The position numbers and the translations under genes are program-made. The notes beneath the pieces were generated by a model. It saw nothing but the letters and a program-made list of their open reading frames with translations, had not been told where the DNA came from and ran no database searches. A stretch of 64,000 nucleotides of DNA from Saccharothrix luteola (GTDB lineage Bacteria > Actinomycetota > Actinomycetes > Mycobacteriales > Pseudonocardiaceae), in the NCBI RefSeq assembly GCF_020859565.1, contig NZ_JAJHUO010000040.1, positions 31,141 through 95,140 of the forward strand, read 5' to 3'. Below, piece by piece: positions 44,501 through 51,976 of this stretch (its first letter is position 1; every line of letters starts with the position of its first letter).

Positions 44501-44698
44501 GGATCGACCGATGAGGTCCTCGGCGGAACGGGCCTTCGTCAACGCCACCGCGGCGGCGCTGGCCCGCATGACCACGCCCTTGGGGTCGCACAGCAGTGTG
44601 GGCGCCTCGGGCAGCGCGATGCCGTCCAGCGCCACGTCACCGTCCTGCGGACGCGCTGGGTCGAGCACCACCGGAGCGCGTCCAACCCGCTTGGGCAC
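41525..44698 (-). CDS. Cyclic di-GMP protein with five PAS domains, GGDEF and EAL
   Basis: A 1057-residue cytoplasmic sensor. PAS domains lie at about 25-115, 135-245, 255-365, 380-495 and 505-625 (three carry the VHPDD motif). GGDEF follows (about 640-800) with the active-site loop RLSGDEYVI, a variant in the first Gly and last Phe. EAL (about 810-1050) keeps the phosphodiesterase residues: TAEALVRW, VAVNLAG, LELVETAL, FAVDDFGTGYSSL, IIKVDRRFV and AEGVET. The EAL half looks active; the cyclase half is doubtful. No membrane segment. GTG start at 44698. Inverted repeats in the 170 bases upstream may control it. Confidence 0.95.
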   Translation of the reverse strand: MPKRVGRAPVVLDPARPQDGDVALDGIALPEAPTLLCDPKGVVMRASAAAVALTKARSAEDLIGRSLGELLLGGTDDLRLHQADGALVPVRVVRTPVPGTGLHAVLLVDVSDLAQAAEDLRDEQRRLRTVQRVAQIGSWEYDPDTGVTVWSESHYEMMGVKPGEVVPGAQAVLDVVHPDDYEMVASYWANRALDGNPIDIVYRIILPDGDQRWIRGVAEAKLRSDGRTQFITGYIRDITDQWRSDRALETERARLLEAQRIARMGSWSYDVESGALHRSEVLREMGAAAGVAPDSAPLMAVHPDDRAQLQDLVRRAEDGSTVEAEVRSEHGDRVYVCRARAEFEGDKVTRLHGTVQDVTEARALERQLRDDRRRLADAQKAAQLGVWEWNLQTGDVAWSDMLHELFGVPREEHIRYQTYLDLVHPDDRGWVDDLWQQLGTEEVPIQLEHRIVRRDDGRLRVFRSYGVVVKGPDGLPLAVGTAQDITEQRAAETRMKRSSQRFADLVSLTPVGIGLFDEGERLVDANDALCDLLGMDLEQLRGMTASALTHPDDTSAGLPSIDEMSAPDAERTHKIPQRILVRRDGVQVYCELHIALSVQDDGRRFWLIVFQDITERRRTAEALRHQATHDELTGLPNRALVKEMLGELLESPDRSKVAVLFCDIDNFKRVNDSLGHDAGDELLVALARRLEGGLPDGCTAARLSGDEYVIICENLDQVGGVDALATKVAGLLRTAVPVHGQLVRVSASIGAAVPNGSRATGNDLLRFADAAMFEAKRSGAGRVSLASAALIASADRQVHLEGQLREALQHDGLTLHFQPVVGVDGVVQTAEALVRWPHPDRGLLPPDIFLPVAEQGDLLRELDRWVLRTALKEASTWPEPGGKPVSVAVNLAGLVPGDPEFVDIVADAIAEAGIPWDRVVLELVETALVDLPSRVRQTMDELVERGIRFAVDDFGTGYSSLARLKDLPAQIIKVDRRFVSGVGSDSSDFAVAKAVVDMARAMDRKCVAEGVETATQFHVLRGIGVDTYQGWLFSRPVPPKEFRAVLALGPLHIPRAG

Positions 44699-44756
44699 GG
44701 TCCCACCTTCCCGTGTTCACGGCAGGGATGACCGGCCCGACCGCACCCAAAGACGG

Positions 44757-44865
44757 CGTCCCTCTCCACGGGCAATATTCACCCGAGGAGAGGGACGGTA
44801 GCGCTTCGGAGCGTCATCGCCCACCCCTCAACGGGCTAACGAAACAACACGTTAGCGGTTTCGTT
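44757..44865 (-). promoter_or_regulatory. Cluster of inverted repeats upstream of the GGDEF-EAL gene
   Basis: CGTCCCTCTCC (44757-44767) pairs with GGAGAGGGACG (44787-44797). GCTAACG (44835-44841) pairs with CGTTAGC (44850-44856). AACGAAAC (44838-44845) pairs with GTTTCGTT (44858-44865). The last two overlap and exclude each other. They could be operators or a switching leader structure for the gene starting at 44698. Confidence 0.5.
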
Positions 44866-44921
44866 GCCTGTCGACGGGTACGGACGGATGCGGCCGGAGC
44901 TCTCCCAACTCCGACTTGGAG

Positions 44922-46109
44922 TCAGGCTACTCCGTCTTCGCGGGCTGCCAAGGCCACAGCGGCGGCCACTTCCGGACCGACCCGCGGGTCGAGGGCGCTC
45001 GGCACGATCCGGTCGACCGAGAGGTCGTCGACGGCGACCGCCGCGATCGCCTCCGCGGCGGCGAGCTTCATGCCCTCGGTGATCCTCTTCGCGCCCGCGT
45101 CCAGCGCGCCGCGGAAGATGCCGGGGAACGCGAGGACGTTGTTGATCTGGTTCGGGAAGTCGCTGCGCCCGGTGGCGACCACGGCGGCGTGCCGGCGGGC
45201 CACGTCCGGGTGCACCTCGGGGTCGGGGTTGGACAGCGCGAACACGATCGAGTCGTCGGCCATGCCCGCGATCAGCTCTTCGGGCACCTTCGACGACGAG
45301 ACGCCGACGAACACGTCCGCGCCGCGCAACGCCTCCGCGATGCCGCCGCGCAGGCCGCTGCCGTTGGTGACCTCGGCCAGCTGCGCCTTCACCGGGTTCA
45401 GCGCGTCCCGGCCGACGTGCACGATGCCGCGCGAGTCGACCACGGTGACCTCGCCGATGCCCGCCGCCAGCAGGATCTTCGCGCACGCCACACCGGCCGC
45501 GCCCGCGCCGGAGACGACCACGCGCTGGTTCGCCAGGTCCTTGCCGAGCACGGCGTTCGCGCCGCGCAGGGCCGCCAGCACCACGACCGCCGTGCCGTGC
45601 TGGTCGTCGTGCATGACCGGCACGTCCAAGGCCTCGATGAGCCGGGCCTCCAGCTCGAAGCAGCGCGGCGCGGCGACGTCCTCCAGGTTGACCGCGCCGA
45701 ACGACGGGCGCAGCCGGACCAGCGTCTCCACGATCTCGTCCACGTCCGTGGTGTCGAGCACCAGCGGGATGGAGTCGAGGCCGCCGAAGGTCTTGAACAG
45801 CGCCGCCTTGCCCTCCATCACCGGCAGCGACGCGCTCGGGCCGATGTCGCCGAGGCCGAGCACCGCGGTGCCGTCGCTGACCACGGCGACCAGCCGGTGC
45901 GCCCAGGTGTACTTGGCGGCCAGCCCCGGGTCGTCCGCGATGGCCCGGCTGACCCTCGCCACGCCCGGCGTGTAGGCGATGGAGAGCGCACGCGGGTCGG
46001 CCAACGAGGCGGTCGCGCCGACGGCCAGCTTTCCGCCTTCGTGGGCGCGGAAGATTTCCTCGTCGCTCAATTCGGTGGTCATCTGGGGCTGGTCGTTCAA
46101 TGCGGTCAC
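44922..46109 (-). CDS. NAD(P)-dependent malic enzyme
   Basis: A 395-residue short-form malic enzyme, oxidatively decarboxylating malate to pyruvate. Family segments: LSIAYTPGVARVSRAI (Tyr), MEGKAALFKTFGGLDSIPLVLDT (catalytic Lys), FGAVNLEDVAAPRCFELE, VMHDDQHGTAVVVLAAL (metal Asp pair), a dinucleotide-binding GAGAAGVACAKILL, and ALSNPDPE. It lacks the phosphotransacetylase-like extension of MaeB. GTG start at 46109 behind GGAGGA. Whether it prefers NAD or NADP is not decidable here. It feeds pyruvate from the TCA cycle, with kgd elsewhere in the window. Confidence 0.95.
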   Translation of the reverse strand: MTALNDQPQMTTELSDEEIFRAHEGGKLAVGATASLADPRALSIAYTPGVARVSRAIADDPGLAAKYTWAHRLVAVVSDGTAVLGLGDIGPSASLPVMEGKAALFKTFGGLDSIPLVLDTTDVDEIVETLVRLRPSFGAVNLEDVAAPRCFELEARLIEALDVPVMHDDQHGTAVVVLAALRGANAVLGKDLANQRVVVSGAGAAGVACAKILLAAGIGEVTVVDSRGIVHVGRDALNPVKAQLAEVTNGSGLRGGIAEALRGADVFVGVSSSKVPEELIAGMADDSIVFALSNPDPEVHPDVARRHAAVVATGRSDFPNQINNVLAFPGIFRGALDAGAKRITEGMKLAAAEAIAAVAVDDLSVDRIVPSALDPRVGPEVAAAVALAAREDGVA

Positions 46110-46395
46110 GGAAGTCCTCCTGCGGTGCGCGATACCTGCGGCGCACCGGGACCGGCGTTGTCACGCGGGTCGACGGGGCCTGTCTGGGAGACGTCCCCGC
46201 GGTCTGCGGGACTGCTCTCGGTGGCGGTGTGCGGGCAAGCATGGCAGCGTGCCCGGCCGCTGTCTGCGGCGGGGATCACAGTTTTTCCGCAGGTCAGAGG
46301 TAGTGCCACAGAACGTACGTCCGGTTTTCTGAACCGACCGGTCAGTTTCCGCAGGCAGGATCGGTCAAGAACCGGCGCGTTCTAGGGTGTGCGCC

Positions 46396-46989
46396 ATGCA
46401 GGCACGTGAGTTGAAAATTTCCGGCGCTTTCGAGTTCACCCCTTCGGTGTTCCCCGACGATCGCGGCATGTTCGTCGCGCCGTACCAGGAAGCGGCGTTC
46501 ACCGAAGCCGTCGGGCACCCGATGAAGATCGCCCAGACGAACCACAGCGTGTCCAAGCGCGGCGTCGTGCGCGGCGTCCACTACGCCGACACGCCGCCCG
46601 GGCAGGCCAAGTACGTGCACTGCCCGCGCGGCCGGATGATCGACATCGTGGTGGACCTGCGGGTCGGCTCGCCCACGTTCGGCGAGTGGGACGCGATGGA
46701 GCTGTCGGAGGGGTTGTTCAACTCCGTGTACCTCCCCGAGGGGGTCGGGCACGCGCTGATGGCGCTCGAGGACGACACGGTCGCGTCGTACCTGTGCTCG
46801 GAGGGGTTCAACCCGAAGGCCGAGCACGGCATCCACCCGCTGTCGATGGACCTGCCGTTCCCGTCCGGCATCACGCCGGTGCTGTCGCCGAAGGACGCCT
46901 CCGCGCCGACGTTCGAGGAGGCGCGCGACGCCGGGCTGCTGCCGTCGTACGACGACTGCGTGGCCTGGTACGCCAAGCTGCGCGCCTGA
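46396..46989 (+). CDS. dTDP-4-dehydrorhamnose 3,5-epimerase family protein
   Basis: A 197-residue cupin epimerase of the RmlC type, acting on dTDP-4-keto-6-deoxysugars. Motifs: FEFTPSVFPDDRGMF, the catalytic His in GVVRGVHYAD, HCPRGRMIDIVVDLRVGSPTFG and the distal His in YLPEGVGHALMAL. The conserved Tyr region SVYLPEG is present. It may be a rhamnose enzyme or a deoxysugar epimerase for a natural product; no other sugar genes are adjacent. TAGGGT (46383-46388) lies seven bases before the ATG, indicating a leaderless transcript. Confidence 0.9.
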   Translation: MQARELKISGAFEFTPSVFPDDRGMFVAPYQEAAFTEAVGHPMKIAQTNHSVSKRGVVRGVHYADTPPGQAKYVHCPRGRMIDIVVDLRVGSPTFGEWDAMELSEGLFNSVYLPEGVGHALMALEDDTVASYLCSEGFNPKAEHGIHPLSMDLPFPSGITPVLSPKDASAPTFEEARDAGLLPSYDDCVAWYAKLRA

Positions 46990-47058
46990 TCCCGGCCCGT
47001 CGACCCGCCGGCCCCTCGCGAAGGCCGCCGGCGGTTCACCTCCCCGCGACCCCGGCGT

Positions 47059-47394
47059 TCAGCCCTCCGGGGCCGGCCGCCGGCGCCACAGCCGGGGCCG
47101 CGGCCAGAGCCGGGCGCGGACCACACCCACCACCTCCGCGGGCCCCAGCGTCCGCGAGTCCGTGGAGGCGAACGGGTTGTCGCCCTCGACGTGCCAACCG
47201 CCCCCGTCGGCCCGCACCGCGCGCTTGATCGACAGCTGCCCGGGCCGCGCCGACCACCTGACCAGCACGAGATCATGTCGGCGGGGCGGTTTCCCGAAGT
47301 GGACCAGGACCACGTCCCCCGTCCGCAGCGTCGGGGCCATCGAGGGTCCGACCACCCGAACCAGCGGCAACGGGTTCGCTTCCGGCCGTGCCAA
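47059..47394 (-). CDS. sodX: Nickel superoxide dismutase maturation protease (S26 family)
   Basis: A 111-residue signal-peptidase-like protease with the Ser site VVGPSMAPTLRTGD and Lys site LSIKRAV followed by VEGDNPFAS. Its lack of a membrane anchor fits SodX, which removes the SodN propeptide inside the cell so that nickel can bind. It is divergent from sodN, 78 bp away. The start is TTG at 47394: GGAGG is six bases upstream and an in-frame stop lies directly before it. The C-terminus is very basic (PRPRLWRRRPAPEG). Confidence 0.9.
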   Translation of the reverse strand: MARPEANPLPLVRVVGPSMAPTLRTGDVVLVHFGKPPRRHDLVLVRWSARPGQLSIKRAVRADGGGWHVEGDNPFASTDSRTLGPAEVVGVVRARLWPRPRLWRRRPAPEG

Positions 47395-47472
47395 CGATCA
47401 CCTCCACCTGCTCGCGCCGAGGCCCCGGAGTAGGGTTCGTCACGTCGGAGCATCCACTGTCAGGGAGGAAAG

Positions 47473-47892
47473 ATGCGACTTCTGTCGCGCATCCGTTCAC
47501 TCCGCCGCCCGCTCCTGGAGGCCACCGCGCACTGCGACCTCCCGTGCGGTGTTTACGACCCGGCCCAGGCCCGGATCGAGGCCGAGTCGGTCAAGGCGAT
47601 TCAGGAGAAGTACCAGGCGAACGAGGACCCCGAGTTCCGCTCCCGCGCCATCCTGATCAAGGAGCAGCGCAGCGAGCTCGTCAAGCACCACCTGTGGGTG
47701 CTGTGGACCGACTACTTCAAGCCGCCGCACTTCGAGAAGTACCCGGAGCTGCACGACTTGTTCAACCGGGCCACGAAGGCGGCCGGCGCGTCCGGCGCGA
47801 AGGGCTCCATGGACCCCGCCAAGGGCCAGGAGCTGCTCGACCTGATCGCCCAGATCGACAAGATCTTCTGGGAGACGAAGGCCGCGGCCTGA
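47473..47892 (+). CDS. sodN: Nickel-containing superoxide dismutase
   Basis: A 139-residue precursor of Ni-SOD, converting superoxide to oxygen and peroxide. Residues 1-19 are the propeptide; cleavage before His20 leaves the nickel hook HCDLPCGVY, whose His1, Cys2 and Cys6 bind nickel. The rest is the four-helix bundle (IQEKYQANEDPEFRSRA, VKHHLWVLWTDYFKP). GGGAGGAAAG precedes the ATG and TAGGGT (47431-47436) is a likely -10. In streptomycetes Nur and nickel control this gene; I could not identify a certain Nur box here. Confidence 0.97.
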   Translation: MRLLSRIRSLRRPLLEATAHCDLPCGVYDPAQARIEAESVKAIQEKYQANEDPEFRSRAILIKEQRSELVKHHLWVLWTDYFKPPHFEKYPELHDLFNRATKAAGASGAKGSMDPAKGQELLDLIAQIDKIFWETKAAA

Positions 47893-47906
47893 TCACCTGC
47901 TCCACA

Positions 47907-47946
47907 CGGCGCTGACCGGGCGGAACGCTCCGCCCGGTCAGCGCCG
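47907..47946 (+). terminator. sodN terminator
   Basis: A perfect 18-bp stem (47907-47924 with 47929-47946), loop ACGC, 14 bases after the sodN stop codon. Confidence 0.88.
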
Positions 47947-48075
47947 TTCCACGTGCGGAGCCGCCCCGCCCGGTGCGCTGTTCGGGTGACCGCGCACCGG
48001 CCCGCGTCCGAACGCCCGCCTGCCCTGCGACGATCAGCGGGTCCCGTTCGGCGGTCGGCAAGGAGACCTCGCCCG

Positions 48076-48867
48076 ATGAGCACGCCGTTGCCCTCCGAGG
48101 ACTCGGTCCGGAAGCCGTGGGGTGCGGCGGCGCGGTTGTTCCGCGTGCCGCCGCCCGCGGACTCGCCGGCGTTGGGCCGGCTCTCCTCCTGGCGGTCCGT
48201 GCTCGGCCTGCTGACGCTGATCGTCCTCGGCCGGGGCGACCGGGGTGTGGTGGACACCTTGAACGAGGACGGTTGGGGCAAGGCCGTCGAGAACGTGATC
48301 ATCGCGCTGGCCATCGTGCCCGTCGCGATGCTGCTGCTGTACCTGCGCACCCACCGCGAGCACCGCGCCGAGCTGCGCCTGCGACCGGTGATCGGCAAGA
48401 TCGCCCTCCTCCTGCTGACGACCTTCGGCGCGATGGCGCCGATCGTGCTCGTCGTCACCAACGACCTCTTCGACACCCTGAAGCCGACCGACTTCGGCAC
48501 TGCGGTGCTCGCGCTCTTCGGCGGCCTGCTCGCCATCGCCTACGCGCTCTGGGTGGCCGTCTACGTCGGCTGCGCGGCCTGGTGGGCCGTGCGCGGCAGC
48601 TGCTTCATCGGCGAGTTCCACCCCCTCCTCGGTCCCGCCGTCACCACCGCGGTGGTCGTCACCGCCACGGCGGTGGAACTCGTCGAGGCCGACACCAACG
48701 GCGTGTCCGACTCGGTCTGGCTGACCCTCACCCTCGGCGGCCTGGTCACCACCCTCGTCCTGGCCGCCGTCGAGCACTCGATGCTCCGCGCGCGGCGGAT
48801 CGGCTGGCGCACCGGCCCCCGACCGCAACCGGTGCCCCGACCCGGTGACGGGGTGCGGCGTCCGTAA
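48076..48867 (+). CDS. Hypothetical integral membrane protein
   Basis: A 263-residue protein with about five hydrophobic helices (approximate residues 35-52, 72-90, 108-128, 142-172, 185-205 and a weaker one near 220-240). A Cys pair lies in YVGCAAWWAVRGSCF. It ends in an Arg/Pro-rich tail. AAGGAG lies about ten bases before the ATG at 48076. No family is recognised. Its TAA also forms the first part of a -10 element for the next gene. Confidence 0.7.
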   Translation: MSTPLPSEDSVRKPWGAAARLFRVPPPADSPALGRLSSWRSVLGLLTLIVLGRGDRGVVDTLNEDGWGKAVENVIIALAIVPVAMLLLYLRTHREHRAELRLRPVIGKIALLLLTTFGAMAPIVLVVTNDLFDTLKPTDFGTAVLALFGGLLAIAYALWVAVYVGCAAWWAVRGSCFIGEFHPLLGPAVTTAVVVTATAVELVEADTNGVSDSVWLTLTLGGLVTTLVLAAVEHSMLRARRIGWRTGPRPQPVPRPGDGVRRP

Positions 48868-48876
48868 GCTCGGGCC

Positions 48877-49482
48877 GTGACCTCACACGTCTACCTGCTC
48901 CGGCACGGTCAAACCGAGTGGTCCGAGAGCGGTCGGCACACCGGGCAGACCGACGTCCCGCTGACCGACACCGGGGTGCAGCAGGCCCGCCGCGCCGGCG
49001 CCGTGCTGGCCCGGCTGCGCGCCACCGACCTGCCGCCCGCGCTCGTGCTGTCGAGCCCGCGCCAACGCGCCTGGCGGACCGCCGAGCTGGCCGGGCTGCA
49101 CGACGTCGAGCGCACCGAGGAGCTCGCCGAGTGGGACTACGGCGACTACGAAGGCCTCACCACGCCCCAGATCCGGGAGACCGACCCGGGCTGGACGGTC
49201 TGGACCCACGCCGTGCCCAAGGGCGAGTCGCACGACGAGGTGCACGCGCGCGCCGCCAAGGTGCTCGACCGGGCGCGCCAGGCGTTGCTCAGCGGCGACG
49301 TGGTGCTGGTCGGCCACGGCCACTTCAGCCGCGTGCTCATCGCCACCTGGCTGAACCTGCCGCCGAGCGAGGGCGTCCACTTCGGACTGGACCCGGCCGG
49401 CACGACGGTGCTCGGCGACGAGCGCGGCGACCCGCAGGTCCGCCGGCTGAACGTGCCCGCCTGGGAAGTCGACGTTGACTGA
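48877..49482 (+). CDS. Histidine phosphatase family protein
   Basis: A 201-residue phosphatase of the phosphoglycerate mutase-like superfamily. Catalytic motifs: LLRHGQTEWS with the nucleophilic His, LSSPRQRAWRTAE, the acid EWDYGDYEGLT, and the second His in VLVGHGHFSR. Actinobacterial members act on sugar phosphates or other small phosphates; substrate unknown. The GTG at 48877 lies six bases after TAAGCT (48865-48870), so it may have its own leaderless promoter. The acetyltransferase gene overlaps its end by eight bases. Confidence 0.9.
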   Translation: MTSHVYLLRHGQTEWSESGRHTGQTDVPLTDTGVQQARRAGAVLARLRATDLPPALVLSSPRQRAWRTAELAGLHDVERTEELAEWDYGDYEGLTTPQIRETDPGWTVWTHAVPKGESHDEVHARAAKVLDRARQALLSGDVVLVGHGHFSRVLIATWLNLPPSEGVHFGLDPAGTTVLGDERGDPQVRRLNVPAWEVDVD

Positions 49483-49960
49483 TCCCCGCGTCCGCCGCGT
49501 GCGCGAGGAGGACGTGCCCGCCGTCGTCGCCCTGGTCGAGGAGCTGGCCGAGTACGAACGCGCGCGGCACGAGTGCCGGCTGACCGTCGAGCAGCTGCAC
49601 GACGCGCTGTTCCGCCCCTCGCCCGCACTCTTCGGCCACGTGGCCGAAGTGGACGGTCGGGTCGTCGGCATGGCCTTGTGGTTCCTCAACTTCTCCACCT
49701 GGCGCGGCACGCACGGCATCTACCTCGAAGACCTCTACGTCCAGCCGGACCAGCGCCAGAGCGGCCTCGGCCGGGCGCTCCTGCAAGCCCTCGCCGAGGA
49801 GTGCGTCGCCCGCGGCTACGCGCGCCTGGAGTGGTGGGTGCTCGACTGGAACGCGCCCGCGATCGGCTTCTACAAGTCGCTCGGCGCGCTGCCGATGGAC
49901 GAGTGGACCGTCTTCCGCCTCACCGACGACCCGCTCACCGGACTGGCACTGCACGGCTGA
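49475..49960 (+). CDS. GNAT family N-acetyltransferase
   Basis: A 161-residue acetyl-CoA-dependent acetyltransferase, similar to the diamine acetyltransferase group. Motif A: IYLEDLYVQPDQRQSGLGRALLQALA; motif B: LEWWVLDWNAPAIGFYKSLGA. The apparent start is TTG at 49475, overlapping the phosphatase gene by eight bases; a GTG at 49499 would remove the first strand and is less likely. Its 3' end overlaps the convergent membrane-protein gene by 26 bases. Confidence 0.88.
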   Translation: MTDPRVRRVREEDVPAVVALVEELAEYERARHECRLTVEQLHDALFRPSPALFGHVAEVDGRVVGMALWFLNFSTWRGTHGIYLEDLYVQPDQRQSGLGRALLQALAEECVARGYARLEWWVLDWNAPAIGFYKSLGALPMDEWTVFRLTDDPLTGLALHG

Positions 49961-50432
49961 CGCCGACCTGCCGGATCAGCCCCACCCACCACACGAACGT
50001 GAACGCGATGACGGTCGGGTTCTTCGCGAACAGCAGCACGGCCAGGTAGGTCTGCCGCGCCGACTCGGGCAGCAGCCCGCCGACCACCTGCTCCGCGACG
50101 ACGTCGAACACCAGGAACGCCACCGCCAGCAGCATCCCCTGCCACACCAGGCTCGGCCAGTGCCGCGCCGCGAACGCCCGCGCGTCCGCCCAACCCAGCC
50201 GCTCACCCCGGGTCGCCAACCGCCAGATCACGACGACCAGCAGCACCCGCGCGGCCACCACGACGACCTCCGAGGCGAACGCCACCCCGTCCGGCACCAG
50301 GCCGCCCCAGTTCACCACCACGAGCCGCTGCACCGACGCCACCAGCGACAACCCCACGACCACCACCCAGTGCCGCAGGTAGAACCGCGCGGCCCAGCGC
50401 GGCACCTCGAGCGCCAACCCCAGCTCCGACAT
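49935..50432 (-). CDS. Hypothetical membrane protein, divergent from marR
   Basis: A 165-residue protein with four hydrophobic helices (about 22-40, 52-75, 95-115 and 130-155). An RBS-like GAGAGGTG lies before the ATG at 50432. It is divergent from marR across 70 bp that hold a palindromic operator, so it is the likely MarR target. The family is not recognised. Its last 26 bases overlap the end of the acetyltransferase gene. Confidence 0.75.
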   Translation of the reverse strand: MSELGLALEVPRWAARFYLRHWVVVVGLSLVASVQRLVVVNWGGLVPDGVAFASEVVVVAARVLLVVVIWRLATRGERLGWADARAFAARHWPSLVWQGMLLAVAFLVFDVVAEQVVGGLLPESARQTYLAVLLFAKNPTVIAFTFVWWVGLIRQVGVSRAVPVR

Positions 50433-50460
50433 CCCCACACCTCTCACTCCCCGATCATTT

Positions 50461-50480
50461 TAGTTCAGTGTACTGAAATA
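50461..50480. promoter_or_regulatory. MarR-type operator between divergent genes
   Basis: TTCAGT-GT-ACTGAA (50464-50477), flanked by TAG and ATA, is a MarR-like palindrome. TAAAAT (50457-50462, leftward) overlaps it as -10 for the membrane gene, and TAAAGT (50491-50496) is the -10 for marR, so one bound dimer could repress both. Confidence 0.7.
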
Positions 50481-50502
50481 TCGAGCGCGGTAAAGTGACG
50501 GC

Positions 50503-50952
50503 ATGGACGGACGGGACTTCGGACGTGAGCTGAGCACGGCGGTGGTCGCGTTCCACGAGGCCGTCGGCGCGCGCCTGGGCGTGACGGCGGTCGACCAGCG
50601 CGCGCTCGCGCTCATCGCGGGCAAGGGCCCGCTGTCGGCCGGCGAGCTGGCCAAGGAGATCAACCTGACCCCCGGCGCGGTCACCGGCGTCGCCGACCGG
50701 CTCGAACGCGCGGGGCTGGTGCGGCGCGAACCCGACCCCGGCGACCGCAGGCGGGTGGTGATCACCGCGATCCCCGGCGCGTTCGGGCAGGTCTTCGCCG
50801 GGTTGAGCGCCGCCATGGCCGAGCTGGGCGCGCGCTACAGCCCGGAGGAGCAGCAGGTCATCGGGGACTGGGTGGTGCGCACGGTCGCCGTGCTGAAGGA
50901 GCAGACCCGGCTGCTCGGCGAGTCCGGGAAGCCCTCCACCGGTCGGCCGTGA
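50503..50952 (+). CDS. MarR family transcriptional regulator
   Basis: A 149-residue winged-helix repressor. DNA-binding core about 40-100: LAKEINLTPGAVTGVADRLERAGLVRREPDPGDRR in the family pattern. Dimerisation helices lie at both ends. The ATG at 50503 is seven bases after TAAAGT, so the message is probably leaderless. The palindrome upstream suggests autoregulation and control of the divergent membrane gene. Ligand unknown. Confidence 0.92.
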   Translation: MDGRDFGRELSTAVVAFHEAVGARLGVTAVDQRALALIAGKGPLSAGELAKEINLTPGAVTGVADRLERAGLVRREPDPGDRRRVVITAIPGAFGQVFAGLSAAMAELGARYSPEEQQVIGDWVVRTVAVLKEQTRLLGESGKPSTGRP

Positions 50953-50967
50953 CCCGGACCGGCGTGA

Positions 50968-51774
50968 TCAGCCGTTCGGCCGCTTCACGCCCACGGCGCC
51001 GTAGGTCACGGCCTCGGCGCTGGTCTCCGGCTCGCCCTCGCCACGCCATTTCGTGGCCAGCACCAGCCCGGGGTCGACCAGGTCGAACCCGGCGAGCATC
51101 GCCTCGACGTCCGCCCTGGACCGGGCCACTATCGGCGAGTCGGTCTCGTCCGCCACGGCGACCAGCTTGCGCACCAGCTCCGGCTGCTCGTCCGCGGTCA
51201 GGTGGCTGATCACCAGGTAGCTGCCGTCGGCGATCGCGTCGCGGTAGCGGTGGACCAGCTCGATCGGGCGGTCGTCGTCGGCGATGTAGGGCAGGATCGC
51301 GACCATCAGCACGGCGACCGGCCTGGTCAGGTCGAGCAGCCCGCGGACCTCGGGCGCGGCCAGGACCGCGCCCACGTCCCGGATGTCGGCCTCGGCGATG
51401 GCCGCGCCCGCGTTGCCGCGCAGCATGGTGCGGCTGTGGGCCACGGTGGCGGGCTCGTTGTCCACGTACACCACGCGGCACGTCGGGTCGGCCTGCTGGG
51501 CGACCTCGTGCACGTTGCCCGCGGTGGGGATGCCGGAGCCGAGGTCGAGGAACTGGCGGATGCCCTGCGCCACGCACAGCCGGACGGCCCGGCGCAGGAA
51601 CGAACGGGTGTGCTGGACCATGGCGGCGGTCGGGATCTCGTTCATCGACCGGTCGGCGAACTCGCGGTCGACCGCGAAGTTGTGCGCTCCGCCGAGGTAG
51701 TAGTCGTAGAGCCGGGCCACGTTGGGGCGCTCGACATCACCATTGGTCGACACCCACCTCGGGGGGTTCTGCAC
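50968..51774 (-). CDS. SAM-dependent methyltransferase, Methyltransf_19 (DUF574) family
   Basis: A 268-residue protein of a methyltransferase family greatly expanded in streptomycetes and relatives. It begins with the family pattern DVERPNVARLYDYYLGGAHNFAVDRE, has motif I FLDLGSGIPTAGNVHEVAQ, the acidic VVYVDNEP, and VLMVAILPYIADDD. Substrate unknown. I choose the GTG at 51774 because GTGAGG lies six bases upstream; further in-frame starts exist. It is convergent with marR. Confidence 0.92.
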   Translation of the reverse strand: MQNPPRWVSTNGDVERPNVARLYDYYLGGAHNFAVDREFADRSMNEIPTAAMVQHTRSFLRRAVRLCVAQGIRQFLDLGSGIPTAGNVHEVAQQADPTCRVVYVDNEPATVAHSRTMLRGNAGAAIAEADIRDVGAVLAAPEVRGLLDLTRPVAVLMVAILPYIADDDRPIELVHRYRDAIADGSYLVISHLTADEQPELVRKLVAVADETDSPIVARSRADVEAMLAGFDLVDPGLVLATKWRGEGEPETSAEAVTYGAVGVKRPNG

Positions 51775-51915
51775 TGCGCACCTCACCCTGCCTGCACCCG
51801 GAGCGGCGTGAACGCCTGCCAGACCGTATCTGGCTACTCCGTTCGTGTCCATCCGCCAAATGTGAACACGCAGGGTGATTGTGACTGGTGAGTGACCCCG
51901 GATCAAACCGTGGTG

Positions 51916-51968
51916 CCCCGGCCGAGGGGCGGCGCAGGGGGGGAGAGGTGCCTGCCCCTCGGCCGGGG
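51916..51968. terminator. Large hairpin terminator
   Basis: A perfect 15-bp stem (51916-51930 with 51954-51968) with a 23-base purine-rich loop, just after the stop of the trypsin-like protease gene (leftward). Confidence 0.75.
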
Positions 51969-51976
51969 AGGTCGGC

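Noticed and set aside
46284..46355. Direct repeat TTTCCGCAGG at 46284-46293 and 46346-46355
   Set aside because: Ten bases repeated once in a high-GC region between divergent genes; could be a binding site, but chance cannot be excluded.
49935..49960. Overlap of the convergent acetyltransferase and membrane-protein genes taken as a frameshift
   Set aside because: Both genes have natural lengths and clean ends; a 26-base tail-to-tail overlap is acceptable.
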